Shown in pieces: positions 44,846-54,599 of a stretch of DNA of 64,000 nucleotides; position 1 is the stretch's first letter, and the number at the start of each line of letters is the position of its first letter. The stretch comes from Rhineura floridana (Eukaryota; Chordata; Lepidosauria; Squamata; Rhineuridae). The stretch is taken from positions 70,089,365-70,153,364 of the forward strand of contig NC_084489.1 in NCBI RefSeq assembly GCF_030035675.1, in the 5' to 3' direction. The notes beneath the pieces were generated by a model. The model did not search any database. It had not been told where the DNA came from and saw only the letters and a program-made list of their open reading frames with translations. The position numbers and the translations under genes are program-made.

Positions 44846-44876
44846 TGTTTAGCCAAGCTAAACAGCTATGAGTCTG

Positions 44877-45365
44877 ACTTTTAGAACACTGACAGTTCAT
44901 TCTTACTGAACATGCCTGACACTATAATAGACTTCAATGTTAAATTTCTTAAATTGATTAAAAATCAGCCAGGCATTTTTTAAACTTTTAAACTGCAGAA
45001 GATGAAGGTCAGAGTATGGGGCAAGGTCAGTAACAGGATTACAGGTAGTCTCTGAACATGGCTGATTTTTAATTTATTTCAACAAATTATGAGACCACTG
45101 ATAGAAAAATGTCCAAAAGGGGTCTGGATTTTTTTCTCGTTTTACACTTTGAACTCTCAGTTCTCTCTGACTGTTTTGTGTATCACCATGAAAATGTAGA
45201 GGGTTGTTAAGCAAGTGTTACTATAAATTTTGTAAGGTTTTGTTTTGAAATGAGCTTATGGGCAGCATCAGAATGGCATGGGTGTATTTTCAATTTAACA
45301 TTGCAGAATATGGAAAATTCATGCTGGCTATAGCCTACAGCCACTCTTGTAGCTGTATAATTCAT
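44877..45365 (+). repeat. Unclassified ~490-bp dispersed repeat (copy 2)
   Basis: Collinear with 16514-17003, same orientation, from cttttagaacactgacagtt to agctgtataatt. See copy 1 for shared blocks. No target duplication is visible at either end. Confidence 0.8.
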
Positions 45366-45429
45366 ACAAAATACTTACCTAGAAACAAAAAAAAATGAAG
45401 TTGCAGGCAGTGTGGATATGACTCAGGGA

Positions 45430-45622
45430 AGGGCCACAGCTCAGTGGCAGAGCATCTGCTTTGCATGCAGAAGGTCCCAGGTTCAGTTTCTGGGCATTTC
45501 TGGGTAGAAGCAAACCTTGCATGAAGCTTCTGGAGAGTTGCTGCCAGTCATTGTTGGTAACACTGAACTAGATACATCAGCGGGCTCACTTGGTATAAGG
45601 CAGGTTCCTGTGTTTCTGTGAC
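45430..45622 (+). mobile_element. tRNA-derived SINE (third family), copy 2
   Basis: gggccacagctcagtggcag (A box region) and ggtcccaggttcagtttctg (B box region) start a full-length-looking copy ending ataaggcaggttcctgtgtt. Confidence 0.88.
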
Positions 45623-45639
45623 TTAAGGCTCAAGTGAGT

Positions 45640-46790
45640 TTTTTGACATAAGGACTAAGTTTTTCCAAATCCAATAATATCCCATGGGTCTTGTATTATC
45701 CCCCTGTGATATTGCGTTGCTTCCCCTCCCCACCTCACAGTGGGATTTCAAATTAATTTGTAATTATACATACACACAGGGGATAAAGAAGAAATGACCT
45801 AATTATAGTCCAAATGGATGCCCAAAGGCTATCATCCAATTATTCCTGCCATTGGAGGGACTGCACAAAAAAGAGGAGGTTTATCCTCACTTGGTGAGAT
45901 TTAGTTGTAATTTGCCGTCTCATTCTGTAATTCTACTTTTATTCATTAGTGTGATTTCAAAATATGCATTTAGAGGTCTTACAAAGGAAACGGATAACAG
46001 GTGTAAGTAGCAAATGCAAATTATCATTTTGGCCATTGTTCCTGGACTTACAGGCGCACACATCCTGTGACCAAATGGGCAGGAGGGTAGAAAAGCAAAC
46101 AGTGATTCAGTGTGGTGTGCATGTCCCAAAGGACACTAATTATCTGCAATTATGCAGATTGAAAACAACAGAACATGCCTATCAAATCACATGAATCTGT
46201 CAACTCTGCAGTGTTCACACTCACCAGAAAATTAATCGGAAGGTGTAGACAGAGTATGCCAGCTATTCCAATAGCTGCTATTCAATCTGCAAAAGAAAAT
46301 GGGGGGTTGCTGGTGGAAAGAGAGAGATTGCAATGGAATGTATCTGCCACAGAAAAGGGCTGCTCTGATGGCAATAACATTTCCAGCAAGTCTCATTTCT
46401 TTCCCCACCCCAAACACCCTGTCGACACCAACCAATATCAACCAGTCTAACCAACAATCTTTGCAGTTCCATCATGTGCCAGAGAAAATGGCATTGCCGG
46501 GCCAAGAGAGTTTTGGGTAGGTCTGTCTTTCAAGGTCAACTAAATCTGACATGCTGCAAATTTTCCTGGTTATAATTATTTCCTCTGCGCTGCCTCAAAG
46601 ATTTTGTGGCTTTCCGGTCAAGGCACCTCTGTTGGCCCTCTTAACCTTAAAGAGGCGGGAATGTGCCATCGGAGAATTCTCCCATCCTACACCCTGACCT
46701 TTTTGAGAATGGCAGCAGGAAAATGAAGCAACCAGCTCCGTGGAAGGAGAGAGATGAAGGCAGGACTGACATCAGAATGGTGCAGCAAGA
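45640..46790. other. 1.15 kb repeat-free block, candidate conserved noncoding
   Basis: No repeat signature. Homeodomain/POU-like cores cluster at 45745-46190: aaattaatttgtaattatac, gacctaattatagtccaaat, atcatccaattattcctgcc and ctaattatctgcaattatgc. No exon of a known family. Confidence 0.35.
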
Positions 46791-46800
46791 CTTTTTAAAG

Positions 46801-46926
46801 CAGGGGCAGCCAATGTGGTGCCCTTGAGATGTTGGTGACTACAGTTTCCATCATCTCTGACTTTTGGCTGGGGGTAATGGTAGCTGTAGTCCAAAATATC
46901 TGGAGGGCCCACATTGACTAACCCTG
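46801..46926. mobile_element. hAT-type fold-back MITE with exact target duplication
   Basis: caggggcagccaatgtggtg and cacattgactaaccctg ends. Exact 8-bp duplication ttttaaag at 46793-46800 and 46927-46934. Confidence 0.92.
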
Positions 46927-46984
46927 TTTTAAAGTGTCTGTAATGGGAGAAGGGCATTTGGCTCTGCTTCCAAGCCCAATTCAA

Positions 46985-47556
46985 GTGCTGGTGCTTACCT
47001 TTAAAGCCTTAAATAGCTTGGGGCCCATATACCTGAAGTAGCAGTTCTCTCTACATCAGGCTGCCTGCACCTTGAGATCATCAGGGCTCTTCTTCAAGTA
47101 CCACTGTCCAGGGAAGCCCAGTAGGGGCCGACAGAGGAGAACAGCACCACACTGTGGAATGCTCAAAAGAGCAACTTAATCTAATTCACACATTACACTA
47201 AGCACAGTTCAATCTGTCTCTACGCAGGAACAAGTGTTCGTGTGAAAGAGTGTACAGATGTTGAAATGTACTGCTTAGCTATTTGAGTGCCCAGGTTGTA
47301 CACTCATTGAATGCAATGTGAGTTGTGCTTTCAGCACCAGATTTAAACATATTAGTTTGCCTGGGCACGTTAAGAGTTGGGTTGGCCATGCATGTTTAAC
47401 CTGCTCTGCTGTTGGTTGTTTTTAGCTTCCTTCATTGGTTGATTTTATGCTTGAAATGTTATTGTTAATGTAAGGTTGTTTTTATTTATTACGCTCTGCC
47501 CTGGTGTTTATACAGTTGAAAGGTGGGTTGTGAATAAATTAAAAAAACACAACAAA
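46985..47556 (+). mobile_element. L2-like LINE 3' end
   Basis: LTFKALNSLGPIYLK can be read near 46998-47042, followed by degraded C-terminal coding sequence to about 47175, and a 3' UTR ending ttattacgctctgccctggt and a gtgaataaattaaaaaa tail. The block 47180-47400 between them is not recognisably LINE and may be an insertion. Confidence 0.7.
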
Positions 47557-47736
47557 ACTTTCCATCATTAAGTGGGCCAGCTCTGGGCAACATGGTTTAG
47601 CTGGTGGTCTTTTTGCTTGTTTTGGGGAGATTTAGTTTTAATTTGCCATCCCATTCTGTAATACTGTTTTATTCATTTGCATGATGTATGCATCCAAGAA
47701 ATCGTATTTGTCCATCTAATCTGGTATTGTCTACTC

Positions 47737-48139
47737 CAAGGGTCACCAACACAGTACCTTTGGGTGCCATTGCGTCCTTGAGGTCTTCCCCTGATGCCTA
47801 TGAATCCTCAGAGTCCCCCTACTCACTGCCCCCTTGGTAATGAGTTGGTGAGGATGGTCGCCTTTTTCTCGCTTGAAAAGTACATCACACTGAAGGAGCT
47901 GATACTCTTTCCCACTTCCTCTTTCAGCTCTGTTGCTTTTAAGGCCCATCTTAATTTGACTGGATCTGACTTTTTCCAAGATCTCTTGGAAAAACAAAGT
48001 GTGTGCTCCCTCTCCCTCTCTTTTGCAGGGGTGCTAGTCTGGGGGAGGGGGGAGAAAAGTGGCCTGAGGGGGTGGCACCCATGGCACTCACTCAAAAATC
48101 CAAATGTGCCCATGGGCTTACAAACATTGGCGACCCTTG
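47737..48139. mobile_element. hAT-like element, 403 bp, inside a SINE, exact target duplication
   Basis: Ends caagggtcaccaacacagta and cattggcgacccttg are inverted. Exact 8-bp duplication gtctactc at 47729-47736 and 48140-48147. The flanks rejoin to ggtattgtctactctgactg, the minus strand of the tRNA SINE family seen at 32008 and 45430. No transposase. Confidence 0.93.
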
Positions 48140-48149
48140 GTCTACTCTG

Positions 48150-48465
48150 ACTGGGATTTCAAGCAGACGTCTTTCACATCACTTGCTTGGGTTCCAAGAT
48201 CTTCTTTGACTTCTTTAACCACCACTTGCATTAAAGGATCTGTGCGGTCGCATGTTTAGCCCCATCACCAAATTTGTGAAGCTCCTTCCAGATGAAGTGT
48301 ACCTATGTTTCTTCATTCTGTGGAATAGGAGAAACATACATCAAAATCATTTTGGGGTTTTTTTTGGGGGGGGATTAGATTTTTATTGAAATTTATAATA
48401 GTAATCATATATTTGCATTATTGGTGTTTGCATGATAATATTATTGTTTAACACTTACATAGAGC
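48150..48465. other. Unassigned sequence
   Basis: No gene. The T8/G8 homopolymer pair at 48358-48375 is notable only as a likely slippage site. Confidence 0.3.
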
Positions 48466-48469
48466 CTCA

Positions 48470-48560
48470 ACATTCCTATGCACAGTACATATATTAAAAA
48501 GATGATAGTCTCTGCCCTCAGGATCATAATCTAATAGGCACAATACAAAAAGAAAAAGGA
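48470..48560 (-). repeat. Old LINE-like fragment
   Basis: gatagtctctgccctcagga and tcataatctaataggcacaa resemble an ancient amniote L2-type 3' UTR motif. A weak call. Confidence 0.35.
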
Positions 48561-49410
48561 ATGGGGAGGGAGGAGGAAAGCATGCCTTGGAGTGCCTGCT
48601 CCTCCGCTGGTCAATGGATGGGTCCCTCTTGTCACCCTGTTCTCATGATGACCTTCCTGGAAGTTTCCAAGTCTCCTGCAGGACAGGTTTAACCACCATT
48701 CTTTTGCAACCAAAGGGTGTTAATTTCACTTTAATCTCCTTGATTGTATTTGTCTGGGACTCTGTGTGGCTGAGTTTAAATTCTAATTCTAGAATTTCAA
48801 GCACTGTGTTGCTTGAAAGAATGATCTAATGCCTTCAGGTCTCATAATCTAATTAAGAGACCTTTCTCTTCCTCTCACATTGTCTAGACACAAAGTTGGA
48901 CAAAAAACAGCATTTATCCTTTTGTAACCATGTTGGAGTTTCCAAATATAAATAAATTCAGTTGGTAGGCTTGTTGGAGGGATGATTGCAGTTGTAGTCT
49001 AACTCTCAAAGTGGTTTTTAAATAACAAGATAGGGCAGATATAGTAAGACCTAAAGCTTTATGCACATGAAGCTAGTAAACTTCAAACTCAATAGTGGGG
49101 TATCTGTTGGGAGAACAAGAGTTCTGTGTGCATATTACAGTCCCTGTTACACTTGCAAAAATGGTACAGGATCAGGACGCAGGTCTATACTGCAAAGACA
49201 TTTTGGAAAATATTAGCAAAATAGCTGCCCATCCTATATGCAGAAAATTGTCATCTTTGCAAAAAAGTGCTCATGCATCCTTTTATTTTTTTTGTATAAT
49301 TATAATTTACTAAATCGCAAAACACAAATATAAATAGTGCAGTGTTTAAATGTGTGTATGTACCTTGAAGCATTCCTATATGCAACCAAGCTGTGTATGA
49401 AACTGATGTA
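48561..49410. other. 0.85 kb without recognised features
   Basis: Unique-looking sequence, no exon found. Confidence 0.3.
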
Positions 49411-49412
49411 GT

Positions 49413-49560
49413 AAATCCATCTAGCCCAGTACTGCCTACTCTGACTGGCAGCAGTTCTCTAAGGCCTCATGCAGCATTGCTACTTGGCAGTGAACCTAGG
49501 ACCTTTTGCAGAAGGAGCATGGATGGTAGTCAGCTGTCCTACTCAGAGAAGACCCATGGA
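49413..49560 (-). mobile_element. tRNA-derived SINE (third family), decayed
   Basis: ccatctagcccagtactgcc, tactctgactggcagcagtt and gcagtgaacctaggacct follow the minus strand of the family. Confidence 0.65.
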
Positions 49561-49601
49561 AATTAAATGAACCTAACTTAGTCATGTCCATTAACTTTAA
49601 C

Positions 49602-49740
49602 CAGTGGCAGCTGGTGGCTCCATGTCAGTGGGGCAATGGGATCTACTCCAGGTTTTAGTCTGAACTTTCCTTGAATATTTGGATTAAAACCTAAAGCAGA
49701 TTCCACTGACCCACTGACCTGGAGTCATCAGCTGCCATAG
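49602..49740. mobile_element. Fold-back MITE F, copy 2
   Basis: cagtggcagctggtggctcc pairs with ggagtcatcagctgccatag. Octamers actttaac (49594-49601) and acttcaat (49741-49748) match at 6 of 8, consistent with a hAT-type insertion. Confidence 0.75.
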
Positions 49741-49749
49741 ACTTCAATG

Positions 49750-50470
49750 GGTCTACTTTGAGTAGGATTAGCCTTGAATATAACCCTATGAGCTAAATCC
49801 CTGAGGTCTGACCCTTCCCCATTTTGTGTGCACATACAACATTCACTGATTGATTTAAATTCAATTCAGTTAGTCCAGAATGTGGCTGCCTGATTGTTGA
49901 CGGATTCAAGGCAAACAGTGCAGATGTGCACATGTGGATGTTGGTTCAGTACATTTGAGGCTGCAATCCTAAAATTGCTAACTTCCTTCCTTCCTTCTTG
50001 TTTTAAGCTGGGACAGAACTTTTGAAATTGACTGTAAAATAACTGCAGTTTGCAGATTTTGCATTCTGAAGAATGATTTCTTTTGTACAGCTCTTGAATT
50101 TTGATAAGAGTTTTATATTTTTCCACCCCATAGTGCTCTGGGTTTATTGGGCTTAGCCTATTTTCTCCTTTCAGCACTGCTTCTCTGTTCCATTTACACT
50201 GTGTTTAGATTACAGCAGACACGAACTTCCTCTGTCTCAGAGCCTGTCATGAATCAGACTGAGAGCTGGAGCTGCTGGCTTGTCAGGGAAGCCTGACAAA
50301 TACCAGCTTTAAAATAACAAGTGTTTGACAGCTCAGTTTACAAAACAGCAGTTTGCGGCTATACGGCACAACGCAACTACATATGACATAATAATGACAG
50401 GCTTAAGACTTATTTAGTTTTTTTCTTCCCCCTCTAATTTCCAATAAATCAATCTATCAGAGACAGGAAG
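49750..50470. other. Unique block, candidate conserved noncoding at 50190-50470
   Basis: No repeat recognised. From 50190 the sequence (atgaatcagactgagagctg, tacatatgacataataatga) lacks repeat character and may be a regulatory block. Unproven. Confidence 0.28.
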
Positions 50471-51450
50471 GTCATTGTTTTCTGCACATGGGGCAAAATT
50501 TCCTTGCCACACCATTCATCTCCTGTTTTTTTTTTTTTTGGTCCCTAAAAAAGCTGAACGCCTGGGAATTGTAATTTGACAACATTTCCTGTTGGAAGTG
50601 ACAGCGTAATGTGCTGATTACACACATAAGCAGAATAGTTTTTTTAAAAGTGATTTGGGGATTCTTTTCACTTACTTTATCTATTACAGTAACTTTAGCA
50701 GATTGTGATATTACCATGTTTAAGATCTGCACAGTTTGTGTCTGTGTGTTCACACACCACCAGGCAGATGGTTCATCGCTTGTTACTAGAAGGTCTCCAA
50801 GTGACTTACAACACTGTTAAAAACACAAATATACCATAAAACAGAACAAAAAACCCTCATACTCATAAAATTGTGCTGCAAGTGTCTTACAGAACTGAAT
50901 GCACTAGCTCCTATCTGAAACTTTTCTGTTTTGATTTGCTTGAAAAACTTTTTAAGATATGTGCATTATGTTTCGCCTCTGGCTGATGCAGCCTAAGTGC
51001 CTTTCCTTCTACAAATGTCCCCATGTTGTTCTTGGATTTTGTTCTGTACAGTTTAGCTTTAAGCACACATCTTTAGAAAGAGCTTTGGAAGGAACCAGCT
51101 TGATGAATATTTGTCCTCATGCTTACAGTATCCCCAGTTGACAGCTTTATGAAACCCAGCAACTCACCCACAGACCAGCCATTGTATATCTGGCAAGGTT
51201 GTTAACTTCTGATTGTCAAATATGTGTTTTGGGAGAGTGAGTCATTATGGCTTGAATTTGTCAGAGGTGAGAGCTATAAAACTCTCTGCTTTCTTCTGCA
51301 TCATTAAAGCTATGAAGTATGTTCACCCTGTAAAAACAAATCAGAGCAGCTGATGTATTTTGAACAAAGGGGAAACAATTAGTGAGCAGCCTTAGGGCTT
51401 TTTCATATAACTGAAGGGAGCTGTGAAAGAGGAAGTGATTTGTGCTTCCT
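50471..51450. other. Mostly unassigned; short LINE tail at 50775-50865
   Basis: No gene. ttactagaaggtctccaagt and gacttacaacactgttaaaa at 50785-50825 are an antisense LINE 3' tail. Confidence 0.35.
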
Positions 51451-51452
51451 AT

Positions 51453-51585
51453 GGAATCATAGAGTTGGAGGGGGCCTTGTAGAACATCTGGTCCACCTCC
51501 CTGCTCGGCCCAGGAAATTCAGTGCCCCAATAGAAGGCTGTTGAAGACCTCCCCCAACAAGAGACAACCCACCACCTCTTTAAGG
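51453..51585 (-). mobile_element. CR1 3' terminus
   Basis: gaatcatagagttggagggg, tggtccacctccctgctcgg and acaacccaccacctcttta are the inverted CR1 end. MITE D begins immediately to its right. Confidence 0.75.
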
Positions 51586-51935
51586 TAAATCTGCACCATA
51601 CATTTAATGCAGCCTTATACCACTTTAACAGTCGTGGAGAATCCTGAGGATTGTTGTTTGTTGAGGGTTCTGGGAACTGTAGGTTGGGAAGGTCAGAACC
51701 TTAACCAGGGATGGAAGGATCTGTCAGTTTTTGTTCTCTCCGTTTCTCATTCTTCCAAGGTTAAATCCAGTTCTCCACATTTCTGCAGAAATTTGTGTTT
51801 GTTTTTTTAAAAATCAACATTTTAGTGTAAGTTTCTCCTAATAAACACATTTTGTAAGCAGCTTTGACTGAACTACACACTTTTGTATTTCTCATAACAT
51901 AATGCATTTGTATGTTGTTTTCACTATTATTATTA

Positions 51936-52085
51936 TTTCCATTTATACTTACTATCTAAAATATCTCAAAGCAGTTTACAATAGAATACACAAGTTACAA
52001 TAAAAAACCTATCAAATTAATTTACAAAGCAAAATACATAAACAATATCCATATCCATAAACATATACATAAACACAGTATAAAA
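51936..52085 (-). mobile_element. LINE/SINE 3' tail
   Basis: Read on the minus strand, ctattgtaaactgctttgag runs to an (aat)n end at 51936. This is a retroelement 3' terminus lying directly downstream of the carbonic anhydrase-like block on the same strand. Confidence 0.6.
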
Positions 52086-52317
52086 GTCAGAATTCACCAA
52101 GGGAAGCCCGCAAGCCGCCCGCCCCGCTCTGTAAAAGTGTCAGACAATTGAAATTATGTTGACCATGGAGGAGGGCGACAAGCAGGTAAAATGTTATCAT
52201 TCCCCTGGTGCGGCTTGCGGCCATTTCTCTTGCCTCTCCTTCCTCCCGGGGGAGGGGCAGTGGGAGTGCCCGCTGGCTGTGAGGCTCCAGGACTCGACCC
52301 TCAGCGGGCCTGTATGT

Positions 52318-52525
52318 TAGGGTTGCCAGGTTCAGGGCCTGATCCTGTATCTTTAGCCTGGCAACCAAGAGGTCTTCTGTATCTTTAAAAGTTGTGCAGG
52401 GGGAAGGGAGAATTCCACCTTGTTGTTTTTCCTATTACAGAGTTGCAAGAACACCTGCACTTGGCTGACATTCTCTTCTCCTAAAGATACAGGGTCAGTC
52501 TCAGGCTCCGAACCTGGCAACCCTA
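52318..52525. mobile_element. 208-bp MITE ('agggttgccagg' family) in the carbonic anhydrase-like fragment
   Basis: Ends tagggttgccaggttc and gaacctggcaaccct are perfect inverted repeats with further inner pairing (cctgtatcttta / taaagatacaggg). Octamers ctgtatgt (52310-52317) and ctgtgtgt (52526-52533) differ at one base, an 8-bp target duplication. Confidence 0.92.
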
Positions 52526-52862
52526 CTGTGTGTCCATTGTTCTGAAGACGGAACATGTCTCCAGGAGGCAGGTTGTGATCAGAGAGCAGGACAGGCTTTA
52601 GCTGGGGGCTAAAGAGGGTGGCCGTCATGTTGATGGGAGACTGCATGTGACCCCCACAAAAGGGAAAATCAGAGGCCCACTCTGCCTTGTCTGCACAGCT
52701 CCAGTGACTAGTCCCATGGCCAGGAGGGCCTGTCTGCAAGGGCCCCCGCTCCGAATCTTCCTCATCGGCTTCTCCGTCTGCACCAGCTAGTTGGGTGGCC
52801 AGTGGCAGCAGCAAGAGGAGGAGGAGGAGGTGGCGGTGGCGGCAGGAGAAGTCCAACCTCAG
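52526..52862 (-). pseudogene. Carbonic anhydrase-like (membrane/secreted type) retrocopy fragment
   Basis: On the minus strand an intronless stretch encodes a leucine-rich signal peptide-like segment (HRHLLLLLLLLPLATQLAGA), an acidic linker (GADGEADEEDSERG) and the start of an alpha-carbonic anhydrase domain: HWSCADKAEWASDF, CGGHMQSPINM, FRLQNNGHTV. The family's W-x5-17-QSPI(N/D) and NNGH(T/S) landmarks are present. The zinc-binding histidines lie further on and are absent. Closest by memory is the CA9/CA12-type N-terminus (acidic segment before the domain). The lack of introns between signal, linker and domain suggests a retrocopy. The match stops at the MITE, and what follows on the other side is not clearly carbonic anhydrase. 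It is non-functional as it stands. Confidence 0.72.
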
Positions 52863-52865
52863 CCT

Positions 52866-52943
52866 AATGCATGTATTAGGGGAAAGTGTGCATACAAATA
52901 AATATATGAATTTATATGCACACTTTCTCCTAATACATGCATT
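52866..52943. repeat. 34-bp inverted repeat at the junction with the hAT-like element
   Basis: 52866-52899 is the reverse complement of 52910-52943 with two mismatches, around a 10-base loop. The right arm belongs to the hAT-like element. The left arm is an extra inverted copy next to the 5' end of the carbonic anhydrase-like fragment. Confidence 0.85.
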
Positions 52944-53171
52944 TTTTACACATTGGAGATCTGCATTGCAAAATTCGGATAAGTGCAAATTTTGAAGGAT
53001 TGCTGTTTTGGTTCTCGTGTTGTTTTGGAAAGTGCACATTTGATAGCTTCAGCTTTCAGTGCGAGCTGAATTGAATTTGTCCCCCATCCCTACCCTTAGC
53101 AAACCACAATTCCCAGGGTTCTCTATGACTGTATAAGAGTGCTTTAATTATATGATGTGGAAGTGACCTAG

Positions 53172-53295
53172 GTCACTTGAGTCCCCAGATGTTGTTGGAC
53201 TACAGCTCCCATCATTCTTAGCCATTGGCTAAGCTGGCTGGTGTTGATGGGAGTTGTAGTCTAACAACATCTGGGAGCCCACGGTTGAAGAACAG
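53172..53295. mobile_element. hAT-type fold-back MITE with exact target duplication
   Basis: tccccagatgttgttggact pairs with agtctaacaacatctgggag, right end ggttgaagaacag. Exact 8-bp duplication tgacctag at 53164-53171 and 53296-53303. Confidence 0.9.
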
Positions 53296-53303
53296 TGACC
53301 TAG

Positions 53304-53720
53304 GAAATTGGTTTCATTGCCAAACATTTCTTACCATCAAGAAGAATCTCCAGATGTCCAACCAAAATCCTGTTTTTGTGCTTTCACTATATAATGTACA
53401 AAAAGGAGATTGCACTCCATCCTATGGGCAGATGGGCAAGCACTGCAGCACAGGTTAAGGTCTTCGTGCAGAGATGGCTAGAAACAGCCTTCATGCAATG
53501 ATTTATCTCTTTTGCAGCCATGATGTGTAACACCAGCAAGCCCATAATTCTGGCACCTTTGTTAAAGAGTCCTCATGTTACTGCTACCTTTTCTGAGAAG
53601 TAACTGATTTTTGGTATGGGAACTATCCATGCCAGGCATTAGAATGATGTGAAGTCCAGCAATATATATGTGGTCATGATGGCGATCACATGGAGGCCAT
53701 AGTATTAATAGTCAATGACA
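53304..53720. other. Unassigned sequence
   Basis: No feature recognised. Confidence 0.3.
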
Positions 53721-53721
53721 T

Positions 53722-53868
53722 AGTCATAGGAACTTAAGAAACTGCCTTATATTGAGATCGTTGTCCATCTAGCTCAGGATTGTCTTCACCACTGTTTTTC
53801 AACCTTGGGTCCCCAGATGTTGTTAGACTGCAACTCCCATCAACACCAGCCAGCTTAGCCAATGAAAA
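53722..53868 (-). mobile_element. SINE tail (third tRNA family) cut by half a hAT MITE
   Basis: 53722-53790 (aggaacttaagaaactgcct, ccatctagctcaggattgtc) is the inverted SINE 3' part. 53793-53868 (cactgtttttcaaccttggg, tccccagatgttgttagact) is the left half of the MITE family at 53172, missing its right half. Confidence 0.7.
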
Positions 53869-53989
53869 TGATGACCCAGTGTGCTGCAGCTCAAATTCCA
53901 TGCCAGGGATCATTAGATGGTGTTTATACTTGTAAACCTCTTAGAACCATATTTTGGCATTACGTGGTATATAAATTAATAAATAGTAC

Positions 53990-54590
53990 TATATTAGGAC
54001 AAGGATTGAAAATTAAAAGTGCCAGTACCATAATGCCATTATACAAATCCAGGGGCAGCACCAGACCGCACTGGGCCCCTACCCCCATGCACATAAGCAT
54101 GCTTAAATATACCTGGTCGTGCCACTTCTTGTGTCACCACATCAGCGTGCTGATGCGACTGCGCAAGAGATGGTGCAACCAGGTGTATTTAAGCGCACAC
54201 CAGCTGTGTGTGTATGCGGGGGGGGTATTGTCTGGGAGAGTAGAGCTCCTGTTCCAAGATCCATGACACCGTCTGGTTGAAATGTGTGGTCATGCCTGGT
54301 GACTCAACGCTGGCATGGATTGCAGAGTAGGAGCTCCATCCTCCCAGCCTCAGCCACAGGGGCCCTCAGTCAGCCACAGGGCTCTCAACCAGGGCCTGAC
54401 CTGGCTGCCTGCTGGCACTGGGGCTGTACAAATCTATGGTGTGACTACATTTTGAATACTATGTACAGTTCTGGTGACAGCACCTCAAAAAGGCTACTGT
54501 AGAGCTGGAAAAGTGCAATCAAGGTGATCAATGTCCCTATGAAGAATTTTGGGAATTTTTAGTTTAGAAATAAATGTGAGTAAGGGGTGG
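53990..54590 (+). mobile_element. CR1-like LINE fragment split by a hAT-like element
   Basis: aaaattaaaagtgccagtac, cataatgccattatacaaat, then after the insertion tctatggtgtgactacattt, gaatactatgtacagttctg and aaaaaggctactgtagagct: CR1-group coding sequence (VRPHLEY-type block), plus strand. Confidence 0.75.
54050..54426. mobile_element. hAT-like element, 377 bp, with internal fold-back and exact target duplication
   Basis: caggggcagcaccagaccgc start and ggcactggggctg end. Exact 8-bp duplication tacaaatc at 54042-54049 and 54427-54434. Internal arms gcatgcttaaatatacctgg (54097-54116) and accaggtgtatttaagcgca (about 54178-54197) are inverted. A g-run lies near 54217-54224. Confidence 0.88.
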
Positions 54591-54599
54591 GGGTGGGGA

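Larger units (their letters stand above)
51706..53093 (+). mobile_element. 'agggatgg' hAT-like element, copy C, interrupted by about 970 bp
   Basis: The left part 51706-51935 (cagggatggaaggatctgtc ... cataatgcatttgtatgttg) and right part about 52908-53093 (ctaatacatgcattttttac ... cccccatccct) match copies A and B end to end. Octamers accttaac (51698-51705) and cccttagc (53094-53101) match at 6 of 8. The intervening 51936-52907 is foreign to the other copies. Confidence 0.78.
51588..53165. mobile_element. Four-level transposon nest; outermost layer is MITE D (copy 5)
   Basis: The outer MITE D is split into 51588-51698 (ggttctgggaactgtag) and 53093-53165 (accacaattcccagggttct), the two arms of one fold-back. 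Its interior holds the 'agggatgg' hAT-like element, which is itself split around a block containing a LINE tail and a carbonic anhydrase-like fragment, with a further MITE at 52318-52525. Confidence 0.75.

Noticed and set aside
52250-52320. The phrase TYRPAE on the far side of the 208-bp MITE, which resembles the end of the CA9 cytoplasmic tail.
   Set aside because: It is created by the MITE's target duplication. Joining the flanks with one duplicate puts the downstream sequence in another frame (NNGHTGPLRVES), so the resemblance is chance.
53172-53295. The many 'ccagatgttgttggactaca' hairpins as possible CRISPR-like repeats or regulatory hairpins.
   Set aside because: They are dispersed, in both orientations, have hAT-type 8-bp duplications and no regular spacing.
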